DNA from: Nicotiana tabacum
Lineage: Eukaryota; Streptophyta; Magnoliopsida; Solanales; Solanaceae
Length of the DNA: 64,000 nucleotides
Assembly: GCF_000715075.1 (NCBI RefSeq)
Contig: NC_134095.1
Span: 52,814,806-52,878,805 of the forward strand
Direction: 5' to 3'
The notes under the pieces are model-generated. The model was given only the letters and a program-made list of their open reading frames with translations, was not told where the DNA came from and ran no database searches. Both the position numbers and the translations under genes were made by a program. Below are positions 36,218 to 48,104 of this stretch, piece by piece; positions within the stretch are counted from its first letter, which is position 1; each line of letters begins with the position of its first letter.

Positions 36218-38822
36218 CCCCACTCATAGTCTTTCTGAAACTACACTTACACGCAATAGTATTCTCTCTTATTTGCTTGTATTGTGGCTTGTTTACAAGA
36301 CCTACTGCCTTTATTTATTGTGTTTCTTTGAAACTGGTATGTCCTGATTTAAGTTTCAGCACCACAACAATGTGTTTATTGCTTTTGTATCCCTATTTAC
36401 TGCTTATGTATAGTTCAACACTCATTCTAGCATGCTGATTTCTTTCTACCTGTTTACTATGAATCACAATCCCTACCCCCTATGTGTTAAGCTATGGTTT
36501 GAGATATGGAAATACTACAAGTTACTGTCCATGAATCAAACCAGATTATATGGGATCCTAGCTTATAATAGTGTGAGTTTATGACAGGCTTACATGTGTG
36601 CTAGCACTTCCCATTGCTGGGGCATGCCCAAAGTCTGCCTTTGCTTAAGCAACAGGCTCTTTGTAATTTCCCTATTCCCCTGAACCCCCTTATCTAAAAC
36701 TAGTTCCCTCTCCTTTTCCCCTATTAGCATCCTGTTATGCACTTGCACACTTTCTTAATCTTAAGTTCTGCCCCCCTCTTGTGAGCCTTGCCTTGGGACC
36801 CTTTGAGTTCCCTCTGAACTTGGACACTTGAGGGATGGCCTTTCCACACTACATTTGTCCCAATATGATAACACATTTGGGTGTGAGTATTGCCTGGAGT
36901 TCATTTGAGACCCTTAGGGAACTTTGACACACTCAAATGGGAGAAAGGCTTTGGATCATGATCTCATGGAGTTGGTTTACCCCATATTTTAGACATGAAG
37001 TCTGAATCAGGCTCTCCTTGGTTGTACTTTTATTTTTCTGATGTATTTTTTACTTTATTCTGGGCTATAATAATTTGTAATAAACTCTTGGGGATGGTTA
37101 GTGAAAATGGTGGGTGATTATGTATGCAAAAAGGGTAGATACCATGCCTATAGGTATTTCAAATCTGCATATGCATATAGATACCATGCCTATAGGTATT
37201 TCAAATCTGCATATGCATATAGATACCATGCCTATAGGTCATTCTGAATTCTGCAACTCATCATATAGAAATAATGCCTACAAGTCTTTCTTAATTCTGC
37301 AACTCTCATGTAGAAATCATCCTATAAGTCATTCTGAAATTTGCATGCATATAGAAATCATGCATATAAGTCATTCTGAAATCTGCACGCATATAGAAAT
37401 CATGCCTATAGGTGTTTGCAAATCTGCATATGCAGATGCATATAGAAATCATGCTTATAATTCCTTTTGAATTCGATACATCTTAGCTTCATATAGATGT
37501 CATGCTCATAGGACTTAAGCATTCAATTGCATCTAGATACCATATCTTAAACCAAATTCAGCACCTAGATATCATGCTTATAATGCTTTTGCATTTTTAC
37601 TATAAAAGGCTTAAAATCAATTACACGTAGAAAGCATGTCTATAGGAGATATTAATCGAATCCAAATCGCTTCATTCATGTATAGAGCTAAAATCAGTGA
37701 TAACAGGTATCATCAGTTTCAGAGCATATAACTTTTGTTAAAGTTTGCTTTCTTTTAATAATCTGACTTCCCCTATTTACCAGCATGTACTCAGTTTATT
37801 TTTTAGACCTTATTATTTCATGGCTTCCTGAATTCAATAGATATCATGCCTATATGATCCTTGTCCGTCACTTAGGAAAGCCTTAGGATAAAAGTTATAA
37901 ACTGAATCTGTTCTATTAACTACAACCAGCAGGCAGGCCTGATTCGGGCTTCTTATCTGAATTATGTAATAAATTAGTCTGCCTCAACCTTTAAGTTCTT
38001 TCACGTTCAGTATTTAATCAGACCCTAAACAGTATGTGCAAGTCATGCTAAATTACGTGCTTCTTTGTTTAAAGGAGGTATATCTGAGACTTTTTTGCCT
38101 GTTGTGTGCTTTCCCCCAATTTGCTATACATGTTCTTGCATTTTGCCTTAGAATTTTTCCATTGAAACTATAAATAAGCCGATATCCCTTCCCTTTAGGA
38201 TTAGTAGTCCTAAATGCCTCTGGGACTAATAGGATTGGGGCGCTAATAGCATGCAATAAGAAAACAAGACCATTCCGCGCTTTAATACCTTAATGGAGTG
38301 GGAAGAGTAGATATGGATATGATGACCACACGATAATGCCACACGTAACCCCTCATTGAGGAGTAATTATCGGGCATTGTGTGGGGTGATCCATATTATT
38401 AATAAACCTAGGACCCCCTTTCCTTTATTTCTTATCTCTTTTAAAGAATTTCAAATTCTTCTTTTAAGAAAAAATCAGCTTTCTTTTAGTTCTTTCCAAC
38501 TTTATTTGTTTGTAAACCCTTATGTGAAAATATCCTCTTCTTTGAAGCTTTATTTGTTTACCTATTATTTGCACCTAAGTTCACAACAATAGTCTGGCCG
38601 GGAACCACACTAGTGGATCTTGAGGGGTGCCTAACACCTTCCCCTTAGGATAATTTCAAGCCCTCCCAATCTCTAGCTACTCAAATCAAACCCTCTTGGT
38701 GTCCTAATGCACCTTAATCATTAGGTGGTGACTCTTCAATTCAAACCCAAATTCCCAAAAGGGAATGAGTTGTCCTCCCAAATGTCATAAACCCAATTTT
38801 TCGAGAAAAAGGGGGCGCGACA
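36218..38822 (+). repeat. E4 solo LTR, right part
   Basis: Contains a decaying 42 bp tandem repeat (37141 onward) and the characteristic LTR terminus. No gene; the 118-codon open frame at 37114 is only the translated repeat. Confidence 0.8.
37137..37640. repeat. 42 bp tandem repeat in E4 LTR
   Basis: Units start 'accatgcctataggtatttc' at 37141 and 37183, with a third at 37225, exactly 42 bp apart. Further degenerate units ('aaatcatgcctataggt', 'catatagaaatcatg') continue to about 37640. The core 'gcatatgcatatag' is self-complementary. Confidence 0.9.
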
Positions 38823-39122
38823 CGCGGTGCATGGTGTGAATTCGGTAAGAGTATACAATCATGTATTGGTACATTGTGGAATGATTTATACGATGTTTAT
38901 ATGTTGGGAATAGACCTGGTAGAGAATTTCAGATGTTGGAATTTGGCTCCAAGGCTAACTTGACTAAATAAAAGGGAGAATCTTCAAATTTGATCGAGCT
39001 AATATGCTCAACTGGGTTGTGGTAGCACGGGTAGGTGCACGATGTGTTAAACAGTAATTTCAGACAATCCCAAGCAGTTCTTAGCATGTTCGAGGATGAA
39101 CGTATGTTTAAGTGGGAGATAA

Positions 39123-39313
39123 TGTAATGACCCGATCGATCATTTTTAACTCTAACGTATCGTTCGACGGCTTGAGGCCATGAGCAGTTTCATTTCAAGT
39201 ATTATGACTTGACTACGCATGGTTAGAATTGAAATTCTGGAAGTTCGGAGTGGATTTGGAAAGAGAATTCTCATTTCGAAAGCTTTAAGTTGGAAGAATC
39301 TAACTAAGGGTTG
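39123..39313 (+). repeat. E3 3' LTR, first part
   Basis: LTR start TGTAATGACCC follows the PPT 'aagtgggagataa'. It is interrupted by E6 after GGTTG (39309-39313) and continues at 48105. Confidence 0.85.
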
Positions 39314-40074
39314 TGTTTACCGTGACAATGGTAACAACAAATAAATTTGTAGATGAGATTCTAAAAATACGTAATCTATTCCCGTGCTAGTTATTAGAGC
39401 AGTTAATGCTAATAATATGGAATCTAATGATGAAAAGCAAGATAAAACGAGATAGTAATATAACCGTAGAGCTTGCTGCCCGGGTATAGGTCTGATCGAT
39501 GAAGGACCTCGAGGTCGATGTCGGGGTCGAGCTCGAGCTATCGGGGACAATCGGGGATGGGATAACAGTTGAAGGTATACTTAAAGAAGGCTTTTTATGG
39601 CCAATACTAAGGCATACGATGAAGAACGAGTAAGAACGCGATGAATATCGAGGTGACCTCAGGCTAGTAAGAACGAACAAGTTAGAAAGAAAAGAGAGAG
39701 AGAGAGAGAGATATTATTTCACTTGTGGAGAAATGGAGTAACATCAGTGCGTTACAAGGTCGTGCGAGTCCCCTTTATATAGGAGGGGAGCTCGGTTATC
39801 AGTACGTGGAGATTAATTACAAAGTATGGAGATGGGATGGCTTGACGCGACGCCTCAGCATAAGCTCTGTATAGGTCAGCCCTGTCAGGACTAGCCGTGT
39901 ACCTTGGGAGCTTCCCTCTTTGTCTTGGCTTCGATCTCTATTTTTTCTAAGTCGAGCCTTGACGAGCCCCAAGGTCGGGAACTCAATCGTGGCCTCCCGC
40001 CCTCGGGGTTTCGAGGTGTTCTTCCGAAGTGACTTGACAGCAAGAAATCAAGTCCTCTGATTTTGCCGCGTACA
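39314..40074 (-). repeat. E6 3' LTR (761 bp)
   Basis: On the minus strand it starts TGTACGCGGC and ends GGTAAACA. It is about one mismatch in ten from its partner, judged by eye over the first 235 bp. Includes an (AG)n run at about 39690-39709. Confidence 0.93.
39770..39782 (-). promoter_or_regulatory. TATA box in E6 3' LTR
   Basis: The minus strand reads CTATATAAAGGGG within a G/C-richer context. The same box is at 47795-47807 in the other LTR. Confidence 0.65.
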
Positions 40075-41970
40075 GATAGTCTTTGCATTTCCCATAATGA
40101 AGTGATAGGAAATGATTCTGACTCCTTGAGCTCCTACTGCAACGTTATTCCGATGATGTGACTCTTGGCACGAGCTTTGTGGCGACTGGGGCATCCACGA
40201 GCTCATGCATTTTTGACTTCATTCAATGCAATCCTAATTCCCACTCTCCAAGGTGAAGGTACCGCCGTCGGTTCATTTTTCCAAGGATGTATTAACTGCG
40301 TCCATCGGTCAATCTTTCGAAGCCTTGATGACTGTATTGTAACCCCTATAAATGGGGGTGTTTTGGTGTTGTCTTTCCTATCCCAGTGCCTTTGTTGGCT
40401 TGTTTACCTATTCCCCCTTACCATCTTCTTCTATCTTTGAACATTATGTTTGGGGTTCATGGCCTCAAGGCCGTTTGGCAGAGCTTCCTTGGACTGTGTT
40501 GTGGCCTTCTACCGGGGCTTCCCTTCGTCGAGCATAACCATACTGTCCTGCTACTGCCGTGGTTATTAACATGTTCACTGTGGCTGCTGCTATTGGCCCG
40601 AGATGATGATGGACGGGGAGTCAATTTACCCCTATTGTAGACAATCATTTGGATTATGCACTACTGCTCACTCTCCTACCTAGGCCTGGTATGGAACTTC
40701 ATCCCTAGGGTTTTTACTTTCCCCAGGAATAAAGTGGCACTACCGGCCGTTGAGGCTGGGGCCTGCCGAATCTTCAACCTTTGGTTTCGGCGGGCCATGT
40801 CTCTTTTCTTTGCCTCCTCTAATTTCCCTCCTTTTCTTCTTCTTCATCTTCTTCGGTAGGAATTCCTTGAGGGATTGATCTGGGAACCTATGAGAGGTGG
40901 AGGTCGAAGGAATCGCCCTCGAGGATGCGTGCTCGAAGGGCGGCGCTCGAGGATGCTGATTCGGAGATGGATATTAGAGGGTGGACTGGGCGCTCGGGTT
41001 TTATCACATGTACATCCTTCCGTTCCTCCGCTTTAGGTGTAGACTTTTGTAGGCTTTTGTAATTGTATGTAATGACCCTTCGAGGGCTGTTTGTACACGA
41101 ATTTCTATGAATAAGAATATATTTTACTGACTTCTGGTTTGCTCATTTCTGTATGCTCTCATGCCCTTTGAGGTCCTTTGAATGCCTTTTTTTATTTGTT
41201 GACTGCTGATATCTGACTTGGGCACAAACATTATTTCCGATCCTCTGCTGATCGACATGGCTCTCTTTCGAACCCATCGTCGTACTTCAGACCAATCAGG
41301 GATTGATTTGATAGGCCCGGGCTACCGAGGCCCTCCGAGTTGTATGGAGATAATGTGTCGAATTCTAGGGCCTTCGGGAATGTTATCCTGAATGAAGGTT
41401 AGCTTCGGGTACCCGGGGGTCCCTTTTGATCTTGATGTAGATATCCCTTTTTGAAATGTATAGGATAGACTTCTGCTGAGTAGTTGACTGTACCCTGGCG
41501 CTGCCTCGGACCTTCGTGGAGCTTTAGTGATCGGAGCTTCCTATGTTTATTCCTTTTTTTATAAAGAGGGAACCATGAAACCAGGTACTTGCCTTGCGTC
41601 GAGTGATGGCGTTGAAAGCTTCCCAAAGTCCGACTTCTCCTTGTAAGGGATCCTCGGGGTAGAGCGTTGTCTCGAGGTTGGAGATAATACGGACAATTGC
41701 TTGAACCTTGGCTTCTCGTCGAAGGATGCTTTCGGGATCGGATATGACCCCGTCGATCTGTATCGAGGCTGTAGGTCTCTCGGGGCTCACTCCGAGTAGG
41801 CGAGTCGTCGCTACTTCTTGCATATATATGGGGCGGCTTCAGCTTCTTTGCAAGACCTCACTATTTTTCAAATAGCCACTTTTTCGCTTTGGCATAGGGT
41901 ACTTCATCTCTTCAGGCGCAAAAAGTGTTGGTGCACGCCCTTGCTTTGACTTGTTAGTTTTACCATAGTC
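40075..41970. other. E6 internal between 3' LTR and antisense gene
   Basis: No supported protein. A plus-strand TATA-like 'ccctataaatggggg' lies at 40344-40358 and an 'aataag' with T-rich sequence at about 41110. This would fit a short plus-strand transcription unit, but no conserved frame is seen. 41120-41970 is unassigned. Confidence 0.55.
40347..40353 (+). promoter_or_regulatory. Plus-strand TATA box inside E6
   Basis: 'tataaat' in 'aacccctataaatgggggtg'. It lies upstream of the antisense gene and faces it, so it could drive that gene or a separate short transcript. Sequence evidence only. Confidence 0.4.
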
Positions 41971-43978
41971 ATGGAAACCACTTCGGGGCTGATCCGACAG
42001 GGAACGAGGAGTATTGCTCCCGGTGCTCAGGAACCGAGGGAGTTTGCTCTGAAGACGGCGTGTTTGATAAGAGAGGACCATCTGGAGATGGTGAGGAAAT
42101 ACTGTGGATAGAGTGAGGGGGTAGCACTGCAGGTGCTTCCCCCACGGACTCTACTGATGGATTCTTGAGCGTATATCTAAATCCTTTCGCATTCGGTACC
42201 CTTGATGGGGTCGTTTTGCCTGCTAACCCTGAGGTGCTGTTCATCCACACTTTCTGTAGTTGACGACGAAGAGGACAGGGGTCGAGAGTGGGCCGGTTGG
42301 TTTATTCGGGTCCGAACGGTCGACATTATCCCCGTGGAGCTTTTGCCATTTCTCGAAGGGTGGAATTATGCACGTGAGTGGAGCGTCTGGCACTTTTTTA
42401 GATTTTCCAATAGAAAAAATCAATTGAGTAATAACGCTGTCTCCCTTGTTGCAGCAACTTCATGGACGCCGGGCAAAGTCCTCGACCTGCCCGGCTGGGT
42501 CTGGAGGCTGGTGACCCATTCATTCTACGATGAGCGTCGGTGGCGAGCTATATTCCATGCTAGATGGGGAGAGAAATACCAAGGTATGTGTGCATGCTGC
42601 CTTTGCCTTGGCCTTCGTATATTTGAGGTAATGTTTTCCCCCTTCATTTGTACTGGATTCGCCTCTTGCAGATACCGGGCAGTTCCTTGGGATGAGGTAG
42701 TGCTCTTCCATAGAGGGGAAAGAGTCATCGGCCTCCGAGCCGAGGGATGATGGCAATAAGAAGGATCGACATCTGCGGTGTGATAGAGCTTTTAGTAGTG
42801 TTGATCAGGACCGTGCTTCCAAGGAGAGGGCATCATCTGAGTTTGCTGCTCCCAGAGTACCTGATTTCCGATCGACGGTTCCTTTAAGTGAACGTACTGT
42901 GCCTGAGGTCGGTTCTCCTGGGGCCGAAGAGGAATGATCAATAGGAGTGTGTTCCGACTTCGAAGAAATCCGTTGGCTTCACTTTGTGGTGAGTTTAAGC
43001 GCAGTTCCCCTATATCCCGTGTCCTTTCCCTTTATTGAACTTTTCTTATGCAGGCTTGTGATAGGCTTATGTCTGAGCTGCTCTGTCAAGAGGCTAGGCT
43101 TCAGAAAATTCTGGATGAGGGAGAGTCCCTTAAGCTCGTTAGCGAGAAGAAGGAGGTTGAGTTGCAGCATTGGTGATACGAGGCATACCGGAGCTCAAAT
43201 TACGAGAGCTATTTGACAGAGCAGGTAACTTTCTGCAACTCGTGTTTGCTCTCCTTGGACCTTAAGGTTAACCCCTTTTTTGTTATATTAGCTGCAAAAA
43301 AGGACGGAGGCCTTGGAGTACCTCAAGGGCGACATCGACCACGTCAGAACAGCCTGTGGTGAGCTAAGGGCTCAGGTGCAAGCTCAAGCTTTAGAGGAGG
43401 CAGGTGCCTCGGCCATGGTCCCTACCTTCGAAGCCCAACTTCGCTTGGCTCATGATAATGCCAAAGTCCAAGCGGATATGATCGGGAAACTCGAGTCTGA
43501 TCTCTCGAAGATCAGGGCTGAAATAATTGATGTTTGGGCTGAAGCGGTGCTAAGCCAAACCAATGTTGATCGGGAGATGGAGATTTGTATGAAAGACGCT
43601 GTGGACGCTCAAGCCGAGTTGAAGCGAGCCCTTGACCGGGAGAAGAGGAACGAGGAATATGTTTATTGCAGATCCCGAAGAGAAGTACTCGAGGAGACTG
43701 GTGTGAGGGGAATCACTATCTCAGAGGAATTGGATCGAGCAAGGGCAGACGAGCGCGATACGCAATCACTTCTTGATGACAAGGCAAAGAGCGAACCCGA
43801 CAAGCTGTATCCCTTTGGATCAGAGCGTAGATTTTGCCGTTTTGTCACTTTGTTCTTGATATATGTAGAGCATGTCTGTAGATGGAGAGTGTGCCTTTTT
43901 TGCATATGTAATAGAAGAGGAATCTTGAAGCTTTACTTCTTCTACATCTTTTTTCTGTTATTGCTTTTGACCAGGTAG
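41971..43978 (+). pseudogene. Antisense coiled-coil gene of E6 (plant transposon-type PF04195-like family), about 5 exons
   Basis: ATG 41971 (METTSGLIRQGTR) leads to a conserved N-terminal region broken by frameshifts and stops (42100-42200), then 'GWFIRVRTVDII' and 'LEGWNYA'. A GT-AG intron (42374-42454) follows. Exon 2 is 'LPGWVWRLVTHSF' to 'ARWGEKYQ'; intron 42591-42671. Exon 3 is a Ser/Glu-rich linker to about 42938 with one TAG. Exon 4 (43054-43224) is flanked by 'atgcag' and 'gtaact'. Exon 5 from 43292 is a heptad-rich coiled coil of about 170 residues ('LRAQVQAQALEEAG', 'KIRAEIIDVWAEA', 'RRREVLEETG'-like). The family is known as putative gypsy-type transposon protein; its function is unknown. 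It is unrelated to retroviral proteins and its role for the element is not established. Confidence 0.78.
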
Positions 43979-45719
43979 GCTGGTTTCGGTGTTTGGCAGA
44001 ATCCTCGTAGATACAGAATGGATCGGACAGGCACGGGGGATCTTAAGTGCGATCCTCGACGTGAGCAAATGCTGGGGCCTCTGAGCTTTGCCCGGTCATT
44101 TAGGGTTAGTCTCCGAGTCAGGCTTCGACTCGGGCCTTCTTGCTTTTATATCATGCGACGTATAGCCTAGACTTCGGGATTTTCATGCCTGTTGAGGTCT
44201 TACAGTTTGTCATGCATGTTGAGGTCTTACAATTTTTGTTGTAATATAGAGTAGATCTAGTTATGCAGAGTCTGCCCGCTAGGGGACTTATAGTTTCAAG
44301 TTTTCCAGCGTATGGTGATTGGCGATGAACGAAAGTCTCCGAGTCATCGAGTTTGTTTAAGCGTGAAGACCCTTTTTCATGAGCTCGGAGTTGCCTTGTA
44401 AGGGCTTTATGAGCCTGGAGTTTTGACCCTGGGGTCGCGCAGGTGCTGAATTGCTGACGCTAAGTCTCCGAGTATCTCGGGACGTGTTCAATGGAGAGGT
44501 CCCTGTCGGGGGTATACTTGAGATTTCCTTGTCTGGAGAATAAGATATTGAAAAGATATCCTTTTATTGCTTGGTGCAGACATACATTGTTTCACTGTTG
44601 TGAGCTCGTCCCGTGCGGGCACGACTTTTCGGACCATTCCATTCGGTACATAATTCCCGATTGGGGTTTAGTCTGCCGTTTCCCGGTTCTCCCGAGGGAT
44701 AATGCCTTTAGAAGCAGATCATCACTCGTCGTTGGACTGTAGAAGAAAGCCTGTGACCTTATCAGATCCTCCTCTGGGGGTACGTTGCTTCGCTAATAAT
44801 CTCGTTGACAAGACCCTCTTTGGGGCGGAAGCCTGACCGAGGGGGAAAAGCGTGCCTCTTTTTTAAGGCCTAGGGGTCTCCGGGTAGAGTAAGAACCTCC
44901 GAATATCCTGGCTAACTGTCTGTATACAGGTTAGCAAAAAAACAAGGAAATAAAGTAGTTCTTCCTCACCGCTGGACGCGTAGGCGACGTTTTGAGATTC
45001 GGTACGTTTTTCCTTCCGAGGCGTGAGCCCCGATACAACCATCCGCTGTGTCTTATCAGGTTTGGCCAAAGATGTGGTTTGCTTATCCTTTGATCCTTTC
45101 GAGGGTAGGGGCATTGATGCTGGAGATGCATCACATGGTGAAGAATTTCCTCTCATTGTATATTGCTTTCTGTCGACTTATTTTTGTTCTGCCCTTTGCG
45201 AGGGGTTCCACGATTTTGGCAAAATGGGGCGGACGCTGTCTCCGTGTGGTATGCCGGTGGTCGTTTGAATACCACGTCTGTGCTTTGCACCTCCTCCGAT
45301 GGTACAGAGCTCGATGTCCTGGCCTGAGCCCATACGGGCCATATTAAGAGGATGGTCTTTGTGGCAATTCGTCATCAGGATTTTGCGAGGGATTCGGGAT
45401 GCGGGAGTTATTTGGTCCGTTAGCCTAGACCGCCCTATTGACTTTGGCTCAACATCATTATTGCACGAGATTGAACCACATGAATTCATAAACACATGTT
45501 TTACTTGAAAATAGATCAAATGAGGGAGAGCGTTACTAATGCATCAGTATGATGCCGAGGCGAAGTATCGATGTCTTTTTCCCTGGATGTAAGGGTGTCT
45601 TCCGGAATACTTCCCTGGACCCGTCTTTTCATGATGGCGAATATTTTCACTTTCCGTTTTATGAGTCTTCGGAGGGCATCACTACTCCTTCACTGTTGTA
45701 GCAATACGTCGTGGCTTTT
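43979..45719. other. E6 internal, between antisense gene and gag remnant
   Basis: No gene is supported on either strand. The short open frames carry no known motif. A duplication 'catgcctgttgaggtcttac' / 'catgcatgttgaggtcttac' occurs at 44188 and 44212, in the likely 3' UTR of the antisense gene. Confidence 0.55.
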
Positions 45720-47225
45720 TCACTTCATCCTTCCCGGTTGCCTTCCTTCCTTGGGGCTGGACTCGAACCTATCCGCTCGATGGTAATCGACGGCAATTTT
45801 CATCGAGCAACACAGCTGTCGTCTTTTCGAGATGGGGGTCATTTTTGACCCCATGACTGCGTGTTCCCTGCGGTTCCCGCGTTGGGTGGTGATCATTTTG
45901 AAAGGTTCTTGGGCGAACAGGCCTGAGTCGCTCAACGTCCCTAGTTTCGCTTATGGTGATCATGATGTTTGGCATGACAATGCTGAAGTCGTACTCCGCT
46001 GGGCGGTGTTCCTCTGCCGGTTGCACCTTGTCAGATCTGGTTCCACTAACAGTTCCTCGAGGATGTTGCCCTCGAAACATTTCCCTACCGTTGTGAGATA
46101 GGTCACATCTTGTGGCATTCATCCCATTCGTGGCGCATGGATGGTATCTTAACCTGTTTGGCATTAGTTTCTTCGCTGGGGGCCAGCTTGGGTATACCGG
46201 GCCCGTAGAGGCTCCCGAATGATTGTCCATGGCCCTGATTCGTAATCGGTGCTGGGTACAGGCATACGGCCAGGTCTTAGCTGGGTATCTAACTAAGCGT
46301 CGTTTGAAAATACCTGGGGTCATCGAGCATGCCTCGTTTAAACTTCAGGCGAAGACCTGTGTTGCCCAATCATCTGAAACCGGTGACTATCTCACTCGTC
46401 TTGTCGGGGAATGAGGTGTGACTTCATGAGGTGTTTCATTCTCTCTTTGTTCGGCCTCCGATGTATCGGGCTCTCCCCTTACTGCTCCGATGGCATCAAC
46501 GTATGCTTCTGCGTTGAGCGAGTATGTGAGGTCAGTCGATAGGCTGCGAAACCACATCATGGTTTCTTTCGAGAGCGTTTCTCCGAGCTTCTCCAGCGAG
46601 ACGGGCTCGAACCTATCGGCTTGAAAGCCGCTGCCTTTCTCCGCGCATGTGTAAGTGGTGGTGCGCTTGTCGGGATCCGAGGTCCTATCGCGCCTAGGGA
46701 GTTCCGGTGTTCCAAATTTCCGTGAAGCGGGTTCCGAGACCGCTGCCTCTAGGGGGAGCTATTGGATGAACCTCCATGAACCTGGCTCGATCCTTTTGGA
46801 GAGATCCCTGAGCACCTTCGCTATGGCGAGGTCTATTATCGATCCGTCGTTGCTTGGTCTTTTGGGTACTCGTTTAGAGGAGTTGTTTTTGGCGCTGCCA
46901 TGCTGGGAGTCATCGGATGGCTCTGTAGCTGAGCGATAGCCAACTGCTATGCCTGCAACATTTAAAAAATATCAAGAAGGCTAACTTCCTGTGTTTCCTG
47001 AGTTGGGGTTTGTCGGGCTTCCTATTGGTCGATATGCTGAATGCTCCTGTCTGTGTGAGGAGTTTCGTCTACTTGCTGTGCGTCCTATGAATCTGTGTCC
47101 GCTGGAATTGGTCCAGATGCATTATCGGGGTTCCGCGGCGTCGTGTCAGCCATTGGAACAGCCTCGCCATTTCCGCTGTGATTTTTGGGGTGGTTGTTCT
47201 CGACTTTGCTTACCGAGCCAGGCAT
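45720..47225 (-). pseudogene. gag: E6 gag remnant (Tat type)
   Basis: ATG at 47225 follows the PBS by about 100 bp and reads 'MPGSVSKVENNHPKNHSGNG', open to a TAG at about 47080 (a Gln codon in frame context). Further down, at about 46560-46666, 'TTTYTCAEKG', 'FEPVSLEKLGETLSK' and 'MMWF' match the conserved Tat gag segment with its 'KFGETL-KGA-WY' core. At about 45900-46320 an open segment with 'YDFSIVMPNIMITI' fits the region before the zinc knuckle. It has many stops and shifts. This is the only evidence for the element's lineage and orientation besides the PBS. Confidence 0.7.
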
Positions 47226-47324
47226 TTTGACCTGAAATCAAGAGATCTTGGACAAGAAAAAGTGTGAAAGATAATGTGCGTTTGTGTAATGAAACTAGCA
47301 AGAAAATAATCACTATTATTTTTA

Positions 47325-47342
47325 GCCCTACAGTGGGCGCCA
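47325..47342 (-). other. E6 primer-binding site
   Basis: The minus strand reads TGGCGCCCACTGTAGGGC a few bp after the LTR end. This is a PBS type common in plant Ty3/gypsy elements of the Tat group. Confidence 0.8.
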
Positions 47343-47345
47343 AAC

Positions 47346-48099
47346 TATTTACCGTGAAAATGGTAACAATAATTAAATTTGAAGATGGGATTCTAAAAAT
47401 ACGTGATCTATTCTCGAGCTAGTTTTTAGAGCAGTTGATGCTAATAATATGGAATCTGATGATGAAAAGAAAGATAAAACGAGATAGTAATATAACCGTA
47501 GGGCCTGCTGCCCGGGTATATGTCTAAGCGATGAAAGACCTTGGGGTCGACGTCGGGGTCGATCTCGAGCTATCGGGGACAGTCGGGGATGGGATAACAG
47601 TTGAAAGTATAATTAAACAAGGCTCTTTATGGAAAATGCTAAGGCATACAATGAAGAACGAGTAAGAACGCGATGAATATCGAGGTGACATTGGGCCAGT
47701 GAGAACGAACAAGTTAGAAAGAAAAAGAGAGATATATATTATTGCACTTGTGGAGAAATGGAGCAACATCAGTCCATCACAAGGTAGTGCGATTCCCCTT
47801 TATATAGGAGGGGAGCTCGGCTATCAGTAGGTGGATATTAATTACAAAGTATGGAGATGGGATGGCTTGATGCGATGCCTCAGCATAGGCTCTGTATAGG
47901 CCAGCCCTGTCAGGCCTAGCCGTGTACCTTGGGAGCTGCCCCCTTTGTCCTAGCTTCGATCTCCATTTTTTCTAAGTCAGGACTTGATGAGCCCCGAGGT
48001 CGGGAACTCGGTCGTGGCATCCCGCCCTCGGGGTCTTGAGGCGTTCTTCCAAAATGACTTGACAGTTAGAAATCAAGTCCTCTAATTTTGCCGCGTACA
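47346..48099 (-). repeat. E6 5' LTR (754 bp)
   Basis: Partner of 39314-40074. It ends GGTAAATA on the minus strand (CA decayed to TA) and starts TGTACGCGGC. The TATA box CTATATAAAGGGG is at 47795-47807 and would drive minus-strand transcription into gag. Confidence 0.93.
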
Positions 48100-48104
48100 G
48101 GTTG

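Larger units (their letters stand above)
23780..38822 (+). mobile_element. E4: Tat-type solo LTR (about 4.9 kb), interrupted by E5
   Basis: It starts TGTTGATACCC (23780) and ends GGCGCGACA (38822). The end region ('gaggggtgcctaacaccttcccctt', 'aggtggtgactctt') is of the same style as the Tat LTR end in E1/E9. No PBS follows the right end and no internal region exists, so it is a solo LTR. Flanks TACGG (23775-23779) and CGCGG (38823-38827) fit a target duplication changed at one CpG (CG to TA). Confidence 0.8.
39314..48099 (-). mobile_element. E6: non-autonomous Tat-type element with antisense gene
   Basis: LTRs 39314-40074 and 47346-48099, and a perfect 5 bp target duplication GGTTG (39309-39313 and 48100-48104). 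The PBS at 47325-47342 sets the minus orientation. The internal 7.3 kb holds a Tat-like gag remnant next to the PBS but no protease, RT or integrase. It also carries an intron-containing gene on the plus strand. Known parallel: the maize Grande element carries an antisense gene between pol and 3' LTR. Confidence 0.92.

Noticed and set aside
37114..37470. 118-codon frame with a repeated 'DTMPIGISNLHMHI' peptide
   Set aside because: It is the 42 bp tandem repeat read in frame; the period is a multiple of three by chance.
43313..43978. Coiled-coil frame as a host myosin- or kinesin-like gene
   Set aside because: It is the last exon of the antisense gene inside E6, bounded by the element's LTRs and target duplication, with no motor domain.
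45023..45519. Overlapping open frames on both strands of about 70-113 codons
   Set aside because: No conserved motif, no supporting splice or start signals, and they overlap one another in opposite directions.
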